DNA from: a bacterium
GTDB lineage: Bacteria; Actinomycetota; Acidimicrobiia; Spongiisociales; JAENVV01
Length of the DNA stretch: 57,783 nt
Reading direction: 5' to 3'
NCBI GenBank assembly: GCA_024639975.1
Contig: JAHEFX010000005.1
Coordinates: 1-57,783, forward strand
Part shown: positions 1-8,867 of the stretch, piece by piece
Position numbering within the stretch: the first letter of the stretch is position 1
Layout: each line of letters opens with the position of its first letter
The notes under the pieces: generated by a model
Told to the model about the DNA's origin: nothing
Databases searched by the model: none
What the model saw: only the letters and a program-made list of their open reading frames with translations
Program-made: the position numbers and the translations under genes

Positions 1-341
1 GTCCTTCTGGTGATGGTCTTGCCGCGACCGTCCGATGAACCACCGACGGGATACCCCGCTTCGCGCAGCACTCCCGGAGCAACACCGAGCTTCATGAGTG
101 CTCCCGAGGTGATGTCCTCGGCGTCGGCCCAGGAACGAACGACCCGGATGAAGTCGGCGTGGAGTGACTCGGCGGATGGGTCTTGGAGGCGCTCGACCTC
201 GCTCAACGCCTTCAAACGATCCACTACGTCGGACGCCTCATCGGCCGCTCGCTGTGCAGTCGTAATTGCGTCATCGTCCCGCAATACCGAGGGATCTTCC
301 AAATAGGCAAGGTATTTGCGCACGACCTGTTCATCATCCAT
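1..341 (-). CDS. hypothetical protein, 3' end runs off the window (partial)
   Basis: Minus-strand frame open from ATG at 341 (in-frame GTG at 374) to the window edge: MDDEQVVRKYLAYLEDPSVLRDDDAITTAQRAADEASDVVDRLKALSEVERLQ...GVLREAGYPVGGSSDGRGKTITRR. Missing from the ORF track because its stop lies outside the window. Confidence 0.7.
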   Translation of the reverse strand, partial: MDDEQVVRKYLAYLEDPSVLRDDDAITTAQRAADEASDVVDRLKALSEVERLQDPSAESLHADFIRVVRSWADAEDITSGALMKLGVAPGVLREAGYPVGGSSDGRGKTITRR

Positions 342-487
342 GACCACAACCTCTTCGACGGCTTCGAATGACACTATTGATGCCGTGGGGGCTGACACAA
401 ATCTCCTAATGCATCATTCTTCCCACACGGGCGGCGACGGGGGCGATGTGCCAGGCGGGTAGCTTCGGGTTCCGGAGGTTCGTGAAC

Positions 488-1207
488 ATGCGAGATCTGA
501 GTGGACTCGTCGTCGCCGTCACCGGCGCGACATCGGGAATCGGTCGTGAGACGGCCAGGGCCCTCGTGGAGAGCGGAGCGAAGGTCGGTCTCGGCGCCCG
601 CAGGGCCGAGCGCCTCGCCGCTCTCGAAGAGGAGTTGGGTGACGCCGTCGTCGGTGTGCCGATGGACGTGCGAGTACCGGATGATTCGAAGCGACTCATC
701 GAGACGACCGTGGAACGTTTCGGACCTCTGGGCGCCGTCGTCCCGAACGCGGGGATCGGGGCCTACGGCGGGATCATGGATCTCACCGACGACCAGCTCA
801 CCGAGATGATGGACACGAACTTCGCCGGCACCGTCTGGCCGATCCGCGCCGCAGTCCCCCATCTTCGGGCCGGCGGCGGTGGGGACATCGTGATCGTGGC
901 TTCGGTCGCCGGACTCCGCGGCAACGGCGATGAAGCCGTGTACGCCGGGTCGAAGTTCGCCCAGGTGGGCCTCGCCGGCGGCCTCGACCGGGAGCTGCAC
1001 GGCGAGGGCATTCGGACCACCGTGATCGCCCCGGGTGGCGTCTCGACGGAGTTCGCCATGGGCCACGGGCGAACACCCGACATGCCCGGGCTCGCTGACA
1101 TGTTGGACCCCGCCGACGTCGCAGCAGCGATCATCTTCGCCCTTGGGCAGCCGAGCCACATGCGCAGCCTCGTGTGGTCGATGCGCCACATGCGAGAAGC
1201 GGACTGA
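488..1207 (+). CDS. SDR family oxidoreductase
   Basis: Rossmann TGATSGIG motif near the N-terminus, YAGSK catalytic motif; likely start ATG 488. Confidence 0.9.
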   Translation: MRDLSGLVVAVTGATSGIGRETARALVESGAKVGLGARRAERLAALEEELGDAVVGVPMDVRVPDDSKRLIETTVERFGPLGAVVPNAGIGAYGGIMDLTDDQLTEMMDTNFAGTVWPIRAAVPHLRAGGGGDIVIVASVAGLRGNGDEAVYAGSKFAQVGLAGGLDRELHGEGIRTTVIAPGGVSTEFAMGHGRTPDMPGLADMLDPADVAAAIIFALGQPSHMRSLVWSMRHMREAD

Positions 1208-1349
1208 CCACCGACGCGTCGAGCCCCGGCCGTCGCCAACACCACCACCGCGCGGTTCGTGGAACGGCCGAGACGCGTCATCGGCCCATCTCGAAGCCAG
1301 GAAACGACTTCGAGGAATGAACAGCCTCCGCCGGCAGTGAAGGGATGCG

Positions 1350-1952
1350 ATGGGCGAATACGCAATCAGGCCGCTCGAAGACAGGACATGGGGGGCATTC
1401 GCCCGTCTGGTGGAGAAGCACAACGGCGTGTGGGGAGGTTGCTGGTGCACTTGGTTTCACGCGGAGCGCTACAACGCAGAAGCCGCCGCCGCTGAAGGGG
1501 CCAAAGCGATGAAGCAACGGCTCGTCCGGGAAGGTCGAGCGCATGCCGCATTGGTATTCGACGGGGACGAAGCGGTCGGGTGGTGCCAATACGGCACGGT
1601 CGAGGAGCTACCACGCATCTATCACCGCAAGGCGTGGGAATCCGGCGTTGTCGATCCCCCCGACTACCGCATCACTTGCTTCTTCGTCGACCGGGACCAT
1701 CGCCGAAATGGTGTCGCTGCGGTGGCCTTGCGCGGGGCACTCGACCTGATCGGAGCCGCGGGCGGAGGTGTGGTCGAGGGATACCCCGAAGACACTGGCG
1801 GCGAAAGGACGAAAGCGTCCCTTCTGTACAGCACAACCCGCTCCATGTTCGAAGACGCCGGGTTCATCTACGACCGGTCGAAGGGTACGAAGCATTGCGT
1901 GGTCCGGACGACCGTCCCACCCACGAAATCGGCAGGCAGTGGGTACTCCTGA
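1350..1952 (+). CDS. GNAT-family N-acetyltransferase-like protein
   Basis: 200 aa; acetyltransferase-like core ITCFFVDRDHRRNGVAAVALRGALDLI. Confidence 0.75.
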   Translation: MGEYAIRPLEDRTWGAFARLVEKHNGVWGGCWCTWFHAERYNAEAAAAEGAKAMKQRLVREGRAHAALVFDGDEAVGWCQYGTVEELPRIYHRKAWESGVVDPPDYRITCFFVDRDHRRNGVAAVALRGALDLIGAAGGGVVEGYPEDTGGERTKASLLYSTTRSMFEDAGFIYDRSKGTKHCVVRTTVPPTKSAGSGYS

Positions 1953-2136
1953 ACCGAGCGACGACTGGAATCCGATCGCCTACAGGTCAGCCTCGGCAGT
2001 TCCTCGCCCATTCCCGGCATCGGAGGCCGAGACCGGCAGGCTGCCGACGCCCTCGAAGCCGCCCGGACCCAAACCCTCGCAGGCTCTCCGCGGACCCAGG
2101 GCCGATCCGGAGGGCCTCACTGGGCCTGGTGAACGC

Positions 2137-2167
2137 CGAAGTCCCCTGCAAATCACAGGGGACTTCG
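2137..2167. terminator. 12-bp perfect inverted repeat next to tRNA-Ala 3' end
   Basis: cgaagtcccctg-caaatca-caggggacttcg; no T-tract on either side. Confidence 0.5.
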
Positions 2168-2172
2168 AGGTG

Positions 2173-2246
2173 TGGAGCTGAGGGGATTTGAACCCCTGAC
2201 CCCCTGCATGCCATGCAGGTGCTCTGCCGAGCTGAGCTACAGCCCC
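2173..2246 (-). tRNA. tRNA-Ala (GGC)
   Basis: Reverse complement GGGGCTGTAGCTCAGCTCGGCAGAGCACCTGCATGGCATGCAGGGGGTCAGGGGTTCAAATCCCCTCAGCTCCA folds as a cloverleaf; anticodon loop ATGGCAT. Confidence 0.95.
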
Positions 2247-2276
2247 GTGGGACGGCAATGATAGCGGTCGGTCCCG

Positions 2277-2675
2277 TTATGCAACGTCGGAGACATCCAC
2301 CCGCGGTGCATCTGCCCACAGCCGCTCGAGGTCATAGAAGGCCCGGGGGTCGGGCTGGAAGAGGTGCACCACGAGCGGCCCGAAGTCGAGCAGCACCCAC
2401 TCCCCTTCCTCGAGTCCCTCGACGCGCAGGGGCCGGAGCTCGGCGTCGTCGCGCAGCTTCTCGCGGACTTCGTCGGCGAGCGTCTGGACTTGGCGCCTCG
2501 ACGTACCCGAAGCCACGAGGAAGACCTCGGTGATCTGCAGCAGTTCGGCCACGTCCATGGCCACGGGCTCGAGACCCTTCTTCTCGGCGATCGCCTCCGC
2601 GGCCAGGCGCGCCAAGGCGATCGCTTCGTCGGTCGCAGCCGGCTCTGGGGTGGGGCGTGGATCGTCTTCGTTCAC
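2277..2675 (-). CDS. rsfS: ribosome silencing factor RsfS
   Basis: 132 aa RsfS/Iojap motifs: DVAELLQITEVFLVASGTSRRQVQTLADEV ... EGEWVLLDFGPLVVHLF. Confidence 0.93.
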   Translation of the reverse strand: MNEDDPRPTPEPAATDEAIALARLAAEAIAEKKGLEPVAMDVAELLQITEVFLVASGTSRRQVQTLADEVREKLRDDAELRPLRVEGLEEGEWVLLDFGPLVVHLFQPDPRAFYDLERLWADAPRVDVSDVA

Positions 2676-3919
2676 GAGAAGTCGTCACCAACGATAACGG
2701 TGACGTCGACGACGAGGCTCGGCTGCCGTTGCTCGATACGGACCTCACCGAATCCCAGCAGGGCTTGCACGGCGAGTGCCGACTGCTGATTCTCGAGGGT
2801 GTGGCCCACGACGCGGGTGTCGCCGAAGTCGAGGGTGTCGGCGTTGTCGGTCCGGACGACGCGATACCCGTCCTTGACCAGCGCTGCGGCGATCGGCACC
2901 GTGATGCCGACCTCACCGGTGCCATTGAGCACCTCGACGCGTATCCGTTCGCCGACCACGATGTCGAGCCAGGAGAGCCGCTCGTCGACCATCGTCGCGG
3001 CATCGTCCACCTGGAGCCGGTAGCGCTCGGCCCCCGTACCGAACGTGTCCAGGGACTCGACCTGGGCGGCGGTGATCGTTCCGGCTTCGTCGGCAACGAG
3101 GGACTCCAACACGGACCGTCCGACGACCACGTCGCCAGTGGCGGCGTCGACGAGATCGAAGATGATGCTGTCATCGCTCTCGGAGGCGGTTCTGAGGGCC
3201 TGCCACACGGCGCCCTGGCGGACCATCCACGAGAGCTGGTCGTCGGTGCCCTGCTCGGTGAGGATCCGCTCGAGCGTCGACGCCGGCCGGGCTGCGATGC
3301 CGGCGGCGGCCGCCACCACCTGATCGGTGCCCTCTTCGACGAGGAGTGGTGAGGGCAGCTCCAACTCGGCACCGTCGAGGAGAGCGGCCAGCGCCGCGGC
3401 CGGCACCTCGATCGTGCCGTCGACGCGAGCGCCCAGCAGGTTGGTCAAGGTGAGGGCGAGCAGATCCGGGTCGTCGACCTCGGAAGCGAATGCGAGGTCC
3501 CACGTGCCGTATCCCGGCACGATCGCGGACAGGGCCCCGGGGAACAGGATCATGGTGTCGGGCCCGTTCGGGTGCGCTGCGGCGAGCGCCGTGCCGACCA
3601 CCTCCGAGCCGTCCACGACCTTCACGAGCACCGACTCGCCTTCGCCGGCCAAGGGGACCGGATCGGGGACGGCGGCCTCCGGTCCCGGCCGCTCGAGCCA
3701 CCAGACACTCGCTACGACCGAGATCGAGACGAGTGCCACCGCGCCGACGAGCGCCCAGGCGACGCGGCGTCGCCCCTTGGCGCGCCGGTCGCGCTCGGCC
3801 AGGCGCCGCAGGTCCCGCGCCGACGGATCGCGCTCGGCCGCAGGCTTCTTGCGCCCGCGTCGGTGCCGGGGACCGTCGTCGATGGTGTCGGGAGCCGGGT
3901 CCGTCTTGCTGTCAGTCAT
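2672..3919 (-). CDS. membrane protein with degenerate LCP-like region and LytR C-terminal domain
   Basis: N-terminal basic region and TM; LCP-like DTMILFPGALSAI; C-terminal VEVLNGTGEVGITVPIAAALVKDGYRVVRTDNAD (LytR_C-like); sits between nadD and rsfS. Confidence 0.75.
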   Translation of the reverse strand: MTDSKTDPAPDTIDDGPRHRRGRKKPAAERDPSARDLRRLAERDRRAKGRRRVAWALVGAVALVSISVVASVWWLERPGPEAAVPDPVPLAGEGESVLVKVVDGSEVVGTALAAAHPNGPDTMILFPGALSAIVPGYGTWDLAFASEVDDPDLLALTLTNLLGARVDGTIEVPAAALAALLDGAELELPSPLLVEEGTDQVVAAAAGIAARPASTLERILTEQGTDDQLSWMVRQGAVWQALRTASESDDSIIFDLVDAATGDVVVGRSVLESLVADEAGTITAAQVESLDTFGTGAERYRLQVDDAATMVDERLSWLDIVVGERIRVEVLNGTGEVGITVPIAAALVKDGYRVVRTDNADTLDFGDTRVVGHTLENQQSALAVQALLGFGEVRIEQRQPSLVVDVTVIVGDDFS

Positions 3920-4475
3920 AGAGGCCTCGGGAGCGGGCATAGGCGGAGACCCGCTCAGGGATCAGGAATCGGGTGGAGAGCCCTTCGGTCAGACGACGTC
4001 GGAGGTCGGTGGCGGAGAGGTCGAGCGGCGGCGTGTCGATCCAGGAGATCGGCCCGACGACGGCTGCTTCCACCACCTCGCGAGGAGTGCCCGGCCGGGG
4101 GGCCACGGCGATCTCCACTTCGCCGAGTTCGGCGGAGCGATGCCACCCGGGGATCCCGGCGGCAGTGTCGGCGCCCATGATGAGCACCGGCTCCACACCC
4201 TCGGCGCGCAGCGAGTCCAGGGTCTCGACCGTGTAGGTCGGCCCAGCCCGAACGACTTCTCGATCGTCGACGACCATGTCCCCTACACCATCGACCGCCA
4301 AGCGGGTCATCTGGAGCCGATCGTGGGCCGGCGTGACCCGATCCTTCTGCCACGGATCACCGGTCGGGAGCCACGACACCTTCGGTAGGTCGAGTTGCTG
4401 CATGGCGGCATCGGCCATCACGAGATGGCCGATGTGGGGAGGATCGAAGGTGCCGCCGAGCACGCCCAGTCGCAT
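3912..4475 (-). CDS. nadD: nicotinate-nucleotide adenylyltransferase
   Basis: MRLGVLGGTFDPPHIGHLVMA and SATDLRRRLTEG motifs. Confidence 0.95.
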   Translation of the reverse strand: MRLGVLGGTFDPPHIGHLVMADAAMQQLDLPKVSWLPTGDPWQKDRVTPAHDRLQMTRLAVDGVGDMVVDDREVVRAGPTYTVETLDSLRAEGVEPVLIMGADTAAGIPGWHRSAELGEVEIAVAPRPGTPREVVEAAVVGPISWIDTPPLDLSATDLRRRLTEGLSTRFLIPERVSAYARSRGLYD

Positions 4476-4513
4476 GGACAACGAGCATAGGAGTGGACCT
4501 GCTGTTCGCCCCG

Positions 4514-4987
4514 TCAAGGCACGGGGACGAGTGCGAGGGCATCGGCGGGTGGCCGGTCGATGCAGCCGAGCACGAGCGCCGGGTCGACGTACCGGCCGTC
4601 GACCCGAACGGAGACGTGGACGGCAGCTCGCCCGTCGTGCTCGCCGGACAGGGCGAGGGGGAGACGGCCCGTCACCGACTCACCGCGTCGCGCGATGTGC
4701 TCGGCCACCGAGGAGACGGTCGTCAACAGCCCACCGCCGTGGTCGACGGTGACGGCGTTCGTGCCGGCGACCGAACCGGAGAACGAGATCCTGCCGGGTC
4801 CCGGGGCGCGGACCACCGTGCCCGTCGGGGTGCCGATGTCGATGCCCCAATGCCCGGCGTACCGGCCCAGCGGTGCGAATCCGGCCAGGACGGGTCCCTC
4901 GACCGGGCGTTGGAGAGCGAGGCATGCCGTGGATGCCTCGGGCACCAGGACCAGCAGGATGATGAGGAGCAGGGGCAGCAGACGCAT
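4514..4987 (-). CDS. M23/LytM-like domain protein, probably catalytically degenerate
   Basis: GHWGIDIGTPTGTVVRAPGPGRISFSGSVAG matches the M23 fold start, but the terminal HxH is replaced (AAVHVSVRVDGRYVDP). Confidence 0.75.
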   Translation of the reverse strand: MRLLPLLLIILLVLVPEASTACLALQRPVEGPVLAGFAPLGRYAGHWGIDIGTPTGTVVRAPGPGRISFSGSVAGTNAVTVDHGGGLLTTVSSVAEHIARRGESVTGRLPLALSGEHDGRAAVHVSVRVDGRYVDPALVLGCIDRPPADALALVPVP

Positions 4988-5054
4988 CGGTGGGCCTCCG
5001 TCCCGTCGGCCACCCATCTCGATCGTACGACGGCACCGGGTCCGTCGGAAGGGG

Positions 5055-5435
5055 TCAGCCCTCGAGCAATCGTTTCACCTCGCGCCGGAAGTCATCCGGC
5101 TGGAACGGCTTCGTGACGAAGCCGTCGGCACCCCCCTCGGTCGCCCGGCGCCTGGACTCCTCCTCGGCGTGGGCGGTTAGTACGAGGACCGGGAGCGAGA
5201 TCGTCGCCTCGTCGTTGCGGAGGTGGCGAAGCACCTCCCAACCATCCATCTGCGGGAGCCCGATGTCGAGCACGAGCAGGTCCGGCATCGAGCTGCGGGC
5301 AGCTTCGAGCCCGGAGGGTCCGTCCTCGGCGATGGTCATGTGGACGTCGACCGGCCTGAGACAGACCTCGATGAGGCGCCGGATGCCCGGCGAATCCTCT
5401 ACGACGAGTACGTGGGGACGAGACACAACCGGCAA
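5055..5435 (-). CDS. single-domain response regulator (CheY-like receiver)
   Basis: VLVVEDSPGIRRLIE, DLLVLDIGLPQMDG, VLVLTAHA, GFVTKPF. Confidence 0.93.
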   Translation of the reverse strand: MPVVSRPHVLVVEDSPGIRRLIEVCLRPVDVHMTIAEDGPSGLEAARSSMPDLLVLDIGLPQMDGWEVLRHLRNDEATISLPVLVLTAHAEEESRRRATEGGADGFVTKPFQPDDFRREVKRLLEG

Positions 5436-5457
5436 TGTATCGGCTCGCCGAGCTCTC

Positions 5458-6915
5458 TCAGGACCGGACGCTGGGAACCGGCAGGGCTACCTGCTCGATG
5501 AAGTGCTCGAGCTGGCGGAGGGTCCGAACCTCGAAGACCCCGTCGCAATGGACCGAGTAGCGGCCCATCACCGAATCACCGGTGTCCCAGTACGCCCTTG
5601 GCTCCGGGTTGAGCCAGTAGAGGCCGCGCGCCGCTCGCCGGACGCCTGCGAGCACCTCCGCGTGGGGAGACCGGTAGTTGCCGCGGGCGTCGCCGGCGAT
5701 GATCACGACAGAGCGCGGGGTCAGCTCGTGGCCATGCTGCTCCCAGAACTGGCGCAGCGCCCTCCCGTAGTCGGAGTGCCCATCGAGGTGGACCACCTTC
5801 GCTTCGGTCGAGACCCGATGGAGCGCTTCGCCGAAGTCGGATCCGACGGCGAAGTAGTCGGTGACCTCGTCGAGCGAGTCGATGAACGCGAAGGATCGAA
5901 GCTTCGAGAAGTGGGCGTTCATGGCGTAGGTGAACTGGAGCGTGAATCGGGAGAAGGTGGCCATCGACCCGGAGACGTCACAGAGCAGGAAGATCTCGGG
6001 CCGGGTGATCCGAGGAGCCCTGAAGACCGGGTCGATGGGGACGCCGCCCGACGCCAACGAGCGACGGACGGTCCGCCGGAAGTCGAGCCGGCCATCCCGT
6101 CGCCGCTTGCGGCGTTGGGCGAGTCGGGTGGCGAGCTTGCGGGTCAGCGGGCGGATGGCCTGCTCGAGGTCGACGAGGTCCGTCCGGGTCGCGTGCATGA
6201 GGTCGACGTCCTCGAGGAGCGGCTTGCGGAGGGTCTTCGCAACGGCCTCGCGCCCCCGGTCGGCGACCAGTCGACGCCTGATCTCTGCTTCGAGCTCGGA
6301 CCGCAGCTCTGCGATCCGAGCGGCCGCCTCCTCCCGACCGAGCCGCTCGTCCAATCCGCCATCGGCATCTTCGGTCAGGGACGCCTCGAGCCGGGAGCGG
6401 AGGCCGTCGACATCGAGCTGGCGCATCGTCCTGTAGAGGTAGTAGGTGCCACCGACCGGCCGCCCGGGCTCGATCCCGGCCAGGTCGTCGACCGCCTCGC
6501 CGGCCAGGTCACGCAGGGCCGCCATGTCGGCGTCGCGCATGGCGTCGAACAGGGCCTGGCGGAGGGCGTCCAGGTCGACATCGCCGCCTCCTCCCCCGCC
6601 CGAGCCCTGCCCTTGCGGGCCACGGTTGCGCTGCTCGCCACGGTCGGGACGGTCCTCACCCCCGGCGTCCTCGCCGGTCCCGTCCCCGGGACCGGAACGA
6701 TCGAGGGCGAAGTAGACCTCGAACGCCGTCTCGAAGGCCCGGTAGTGCCGCTCGTTCTTCACGAGGGTCGCCCCCAGGGTGGCCTTGAAGGCATCGCGGT
6801 CACCGATGTCGGTGAAGCGGAGGGCGTCGGCTGCGTCGATCGCCTCGACCATGGAGACCGGGATCCCTGCCTCGCGGAGCTCGTCCACGAACGCCGTCAG
6901 GACATCGAGGAGCAT
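5458..6915 (-). CDS. VWA domain-containing protein, CoxE-like
   Basis: MIDAS motif LLCDVSGSM; ARGNYRSPHAEVLAGVRRAARGLYWLNPEP; directly downstream of a MoxR ATPase. Confidence 0.9.
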   Translation of the reverse strand: MLLDVLTAFVDELREAGIPVSMVEAIDAADALRFTDIGDRDAFKATLGATLVKNERHYRAFETAFEVYFALDRSGPGDGTGEDAGGEDRPDRGEQRNRGPQGQGSGGGGGGDVDLDALRQALFDAMRDADMAALRDLAGEAVDDLAGIEPGRPVGGTYYLYRTMRQLDVDGLRSRLEASLTEDADGGLDERLGREEAAARIAELRSELEAEIRRRLVADRGREAVAKTLRKPLLEDVDLMHATRTDLVDLEQAIRPLTRKLATRLAQRRKRRRDGRLDFRRTVRRSLASGGVPIDPVFRAPRITRPEIFLLCDVSGSMATFSRFTLQFTYAMNAHFSKLRSFAFIDSLDEVTDYFAVGSDFGEALHRVSTEAKVVHLDGHSDYGRALRQFWEQHGHELTPRSVVIIAGDARGNYRSPHAEVLAGVRRAARGLYWLNPEPRAYWDTGDSVMGRYSVHCDGVFEVRTLRQLEHFIEQVALPVPSVRS

Positions 6916-7769
6916 CAGGCCTCGACGAGCTCCCGACGGGCGGTGTCGATGTCGGCCTGGTACTTGAGGAGGACATGGAGCGTCTCGTCGAGCACGTCCG
7001 AGTCCACCCGGTCGATGCCCAGGGCGAGGAGCGTGCGGGCCCAGTCGATCGATTCGGAGACGGACGGCGCCTTCTTCAGGTCCAGGTCACGGATGGACGA
7101 GACCACCCGGGCGACCTGCTCGCCCAACATCTCGGTGAGGCCGTCGACGCGGGCAAGGAGAATCTCCTGCTCGCGTTCGACGGTCGGGTAGCCGATGTGG
7201 AGGAAGAGGCACCGTCGCTTGAGGGCCTCGGAGAGCTCGCGGGTGTTGTTGGAGGTGAGCAACACCAGCGGCTGGGTGCGTGCGGCCATCGTGCCGAGCT
7301 CGGGGATGGACACCTGGAAGTCGGAGAGCACCTCCAACAGGAGAGCCTCCGTCTCCACCTCGACCCGGTCGATCTCGTCGATCAGCAGGACGACCGGCTG
7401 CTCGGAGAGGATGCCTTCGAGCAGTGGTCTGGCGAGGAGGAACTCATCACTGAAGATGTCCTCCTCGAGCGAGCCCCAAGCCTCCTCACCGCCGGCCTGG
7501 ATGCGAAGCAGCTGTTTCTTGTAGTTCCACTCGTAGATGGCCTTGGACTCGTCGAGGCCTTCGTAGCACTGGAGGCGGATCAGGCGTCGGTCGAAGATGG
7601 TGGACAGGGCCTTGGCCAACTCGGTCTTGCCGACGCCTGCCGGACCCTCGACGAGGATCGGCTTCCCGAGCTGCTCGGCGAGGTAGACCACCTGCGAGAT
7701 GCGGTCGTCGGCGAGGTACTCCACGTCGCGGAGGGCTGCACGCACCTCCGCCGGGCCGGTCAGTTCCAT
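6915..7769 (-). CDS. MoxR-family AAA+ ATPase
   Basis: Walker A GPAGVGKTELAKAL, Walker B VVLLIDEIDR. Confidence 0.93.
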   Translation of the reverse strand: MELTGPAEVRAALRDVEYLADDRISQVVYLAEQLGKPILVEGPAGVGKTELAKALSTIFDRRLIRLQCYEGLDESKAIYEWNYKKQLLRIQAGGEEAWGSLEEDIFSDEFLLARPLLEGILSEQPVVLLIDEIDRVEVETEALLLEVLSDFQVSIPELGTMAARTQPLVLLTSNNTRELSEALKRRCLFLHIGYPTVEREQEILLARVDGLTEMLGEQVARVVSSIRDLDLKKAPSVSESIDWARTLLALGIDRVDSDVLDETLHVLLKYQADIDTARRELVEA

Positions 7770-7796
7770 GGTGGTCCTTGCTGGGGTCGCACCACG

Positions 7797-8711
7797 CTAA
7801 CCCGTCGGGCCGGCTTCCCCGATCGCCCGGGACACCCATCGACTCGCCGCCTTGTCGATGGAGGTCTCCCCGTCGACGACGCGCTCGGCCAGGGTCGTGA
7901 GCTCCGCGTCGTCCGCCAGGGCCTCCCGGACCAGGTGCTCTGCGGTGGCTCGCACGGCCGCAACGGTACGTCGGATGATCGCCGCGCGACCGCCCGCCTG
8001 CGATGGGATGAAGTCCACCAACCCGGCGACACCCTCGCCGGAGGTCGCCGTGGTGGTCAGTAGCGGTACCTCGGGACCGTCGGACAACGAGAGCATGGCT
8101 TCCAGGTCCCGGCGCGCGAGGTCGGCGCCCGGGAGGTCGCCCTTGTTCACGACGAGGACGTCGGCGACCTCCAAGATGCCGGCCTTGAGGGTCTGCACGT
8201 CGTCGCCGGCGCCCGGAGCCGTCACGACGACCGTCAGGTCGGCAATCCCGGCGATGTCGACCTCGGATTGGCCGGCGCCCACGGTCTCGACGATCACGCA
8301 ATCGAACCCGGCCGCGTCGAGCAGGTCGACGATGGAGGCCGTGGTCCAGGCGAGACCACCCACTCGGCCGCGCGAGGCCACCGACCGGACGTAGACGCCG
8401 ACGTCATCGGTGTGGTCCAGCATGCGGACCCGATCACCGAGCACCGCTCCCCCCGACACGGGGCTGGAGGGATCGACGGCGAGCACGGCGACGGTCCGCT
8501 CCCGCTTTCGCAACTCGTCCACGATCGCCGAGACCAGCGTCGACTTGCCGGCTCCCGGAGAGCCGGTGATGCCGAGGATGGGCACACCGCAACGTCGGGA
8601 TGCGACCGCGGCGAGGACAGCCTCATGGCCGGGCCGTTGGTCCTCGACGGCCGATATCGCCCGTGCCAAGGCGCGGCGGTCACCGGAGAGAAGGGCTGGG
8701 GCCAGGTCCAT
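7797..8711 (-). CDS. meaB: MeaB/ArgK-type G3E GTPase
   Basis: GITGSPGAGKSTLVSAIVDELRKRERTVAVLAVDPSSPVSGGAVLGDRVRM, VNKGDLPGAD. Confidence 0.93.
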   Translation of the reverse strand: MDLAPALLSGDRRALARAISAVEDQRPGHEAVLAAVASRRCGVPILGITGSPGAGKSTLVSAIVDELRKRERTVAVLAVDPSSPVSGGAVLGDRVRMLDHTDDVGVYVRSVASRGRVGGLAWTTASIVDLLDAAGFDCVIVETVGAGQSEVDIAGIADLTVVVTAPGAGDDVQTLKAGILEVADVLVVNKGDLPGADLARRDLEAMLSLSDGPEVPLLTTTATSGEGVAGLVDFIPSQAGGRAAIIRRTVAAVRATAEHLVREALADDAELTTLAERVVDGETSIDKAASRWVSRAIGEAGPTG

Positions 8712-8867
8712 GGCCCGGGAGGTTACGGCAACGATTCTGCCTGGAGCTTCGGGGCGGGCACCGCCGCACCTCGGGTCGTTGGCCGAACCCGTCTGCGGCG
8801 AGCTCGCACTCCCCCTCCGCCTGCAACCTCGGAACGCCTCTGGAGGTCGCCCCGGTACGAGAGCGAA

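Noticed and set aside
4990-7191. 733-aa + strand ORF
   Set aside because: Antisense to the M23-like, CheY, VWA and moxR genes; composition typical of GC-rich shadow ORFs, and the minus-strand products have recognisable motifs.
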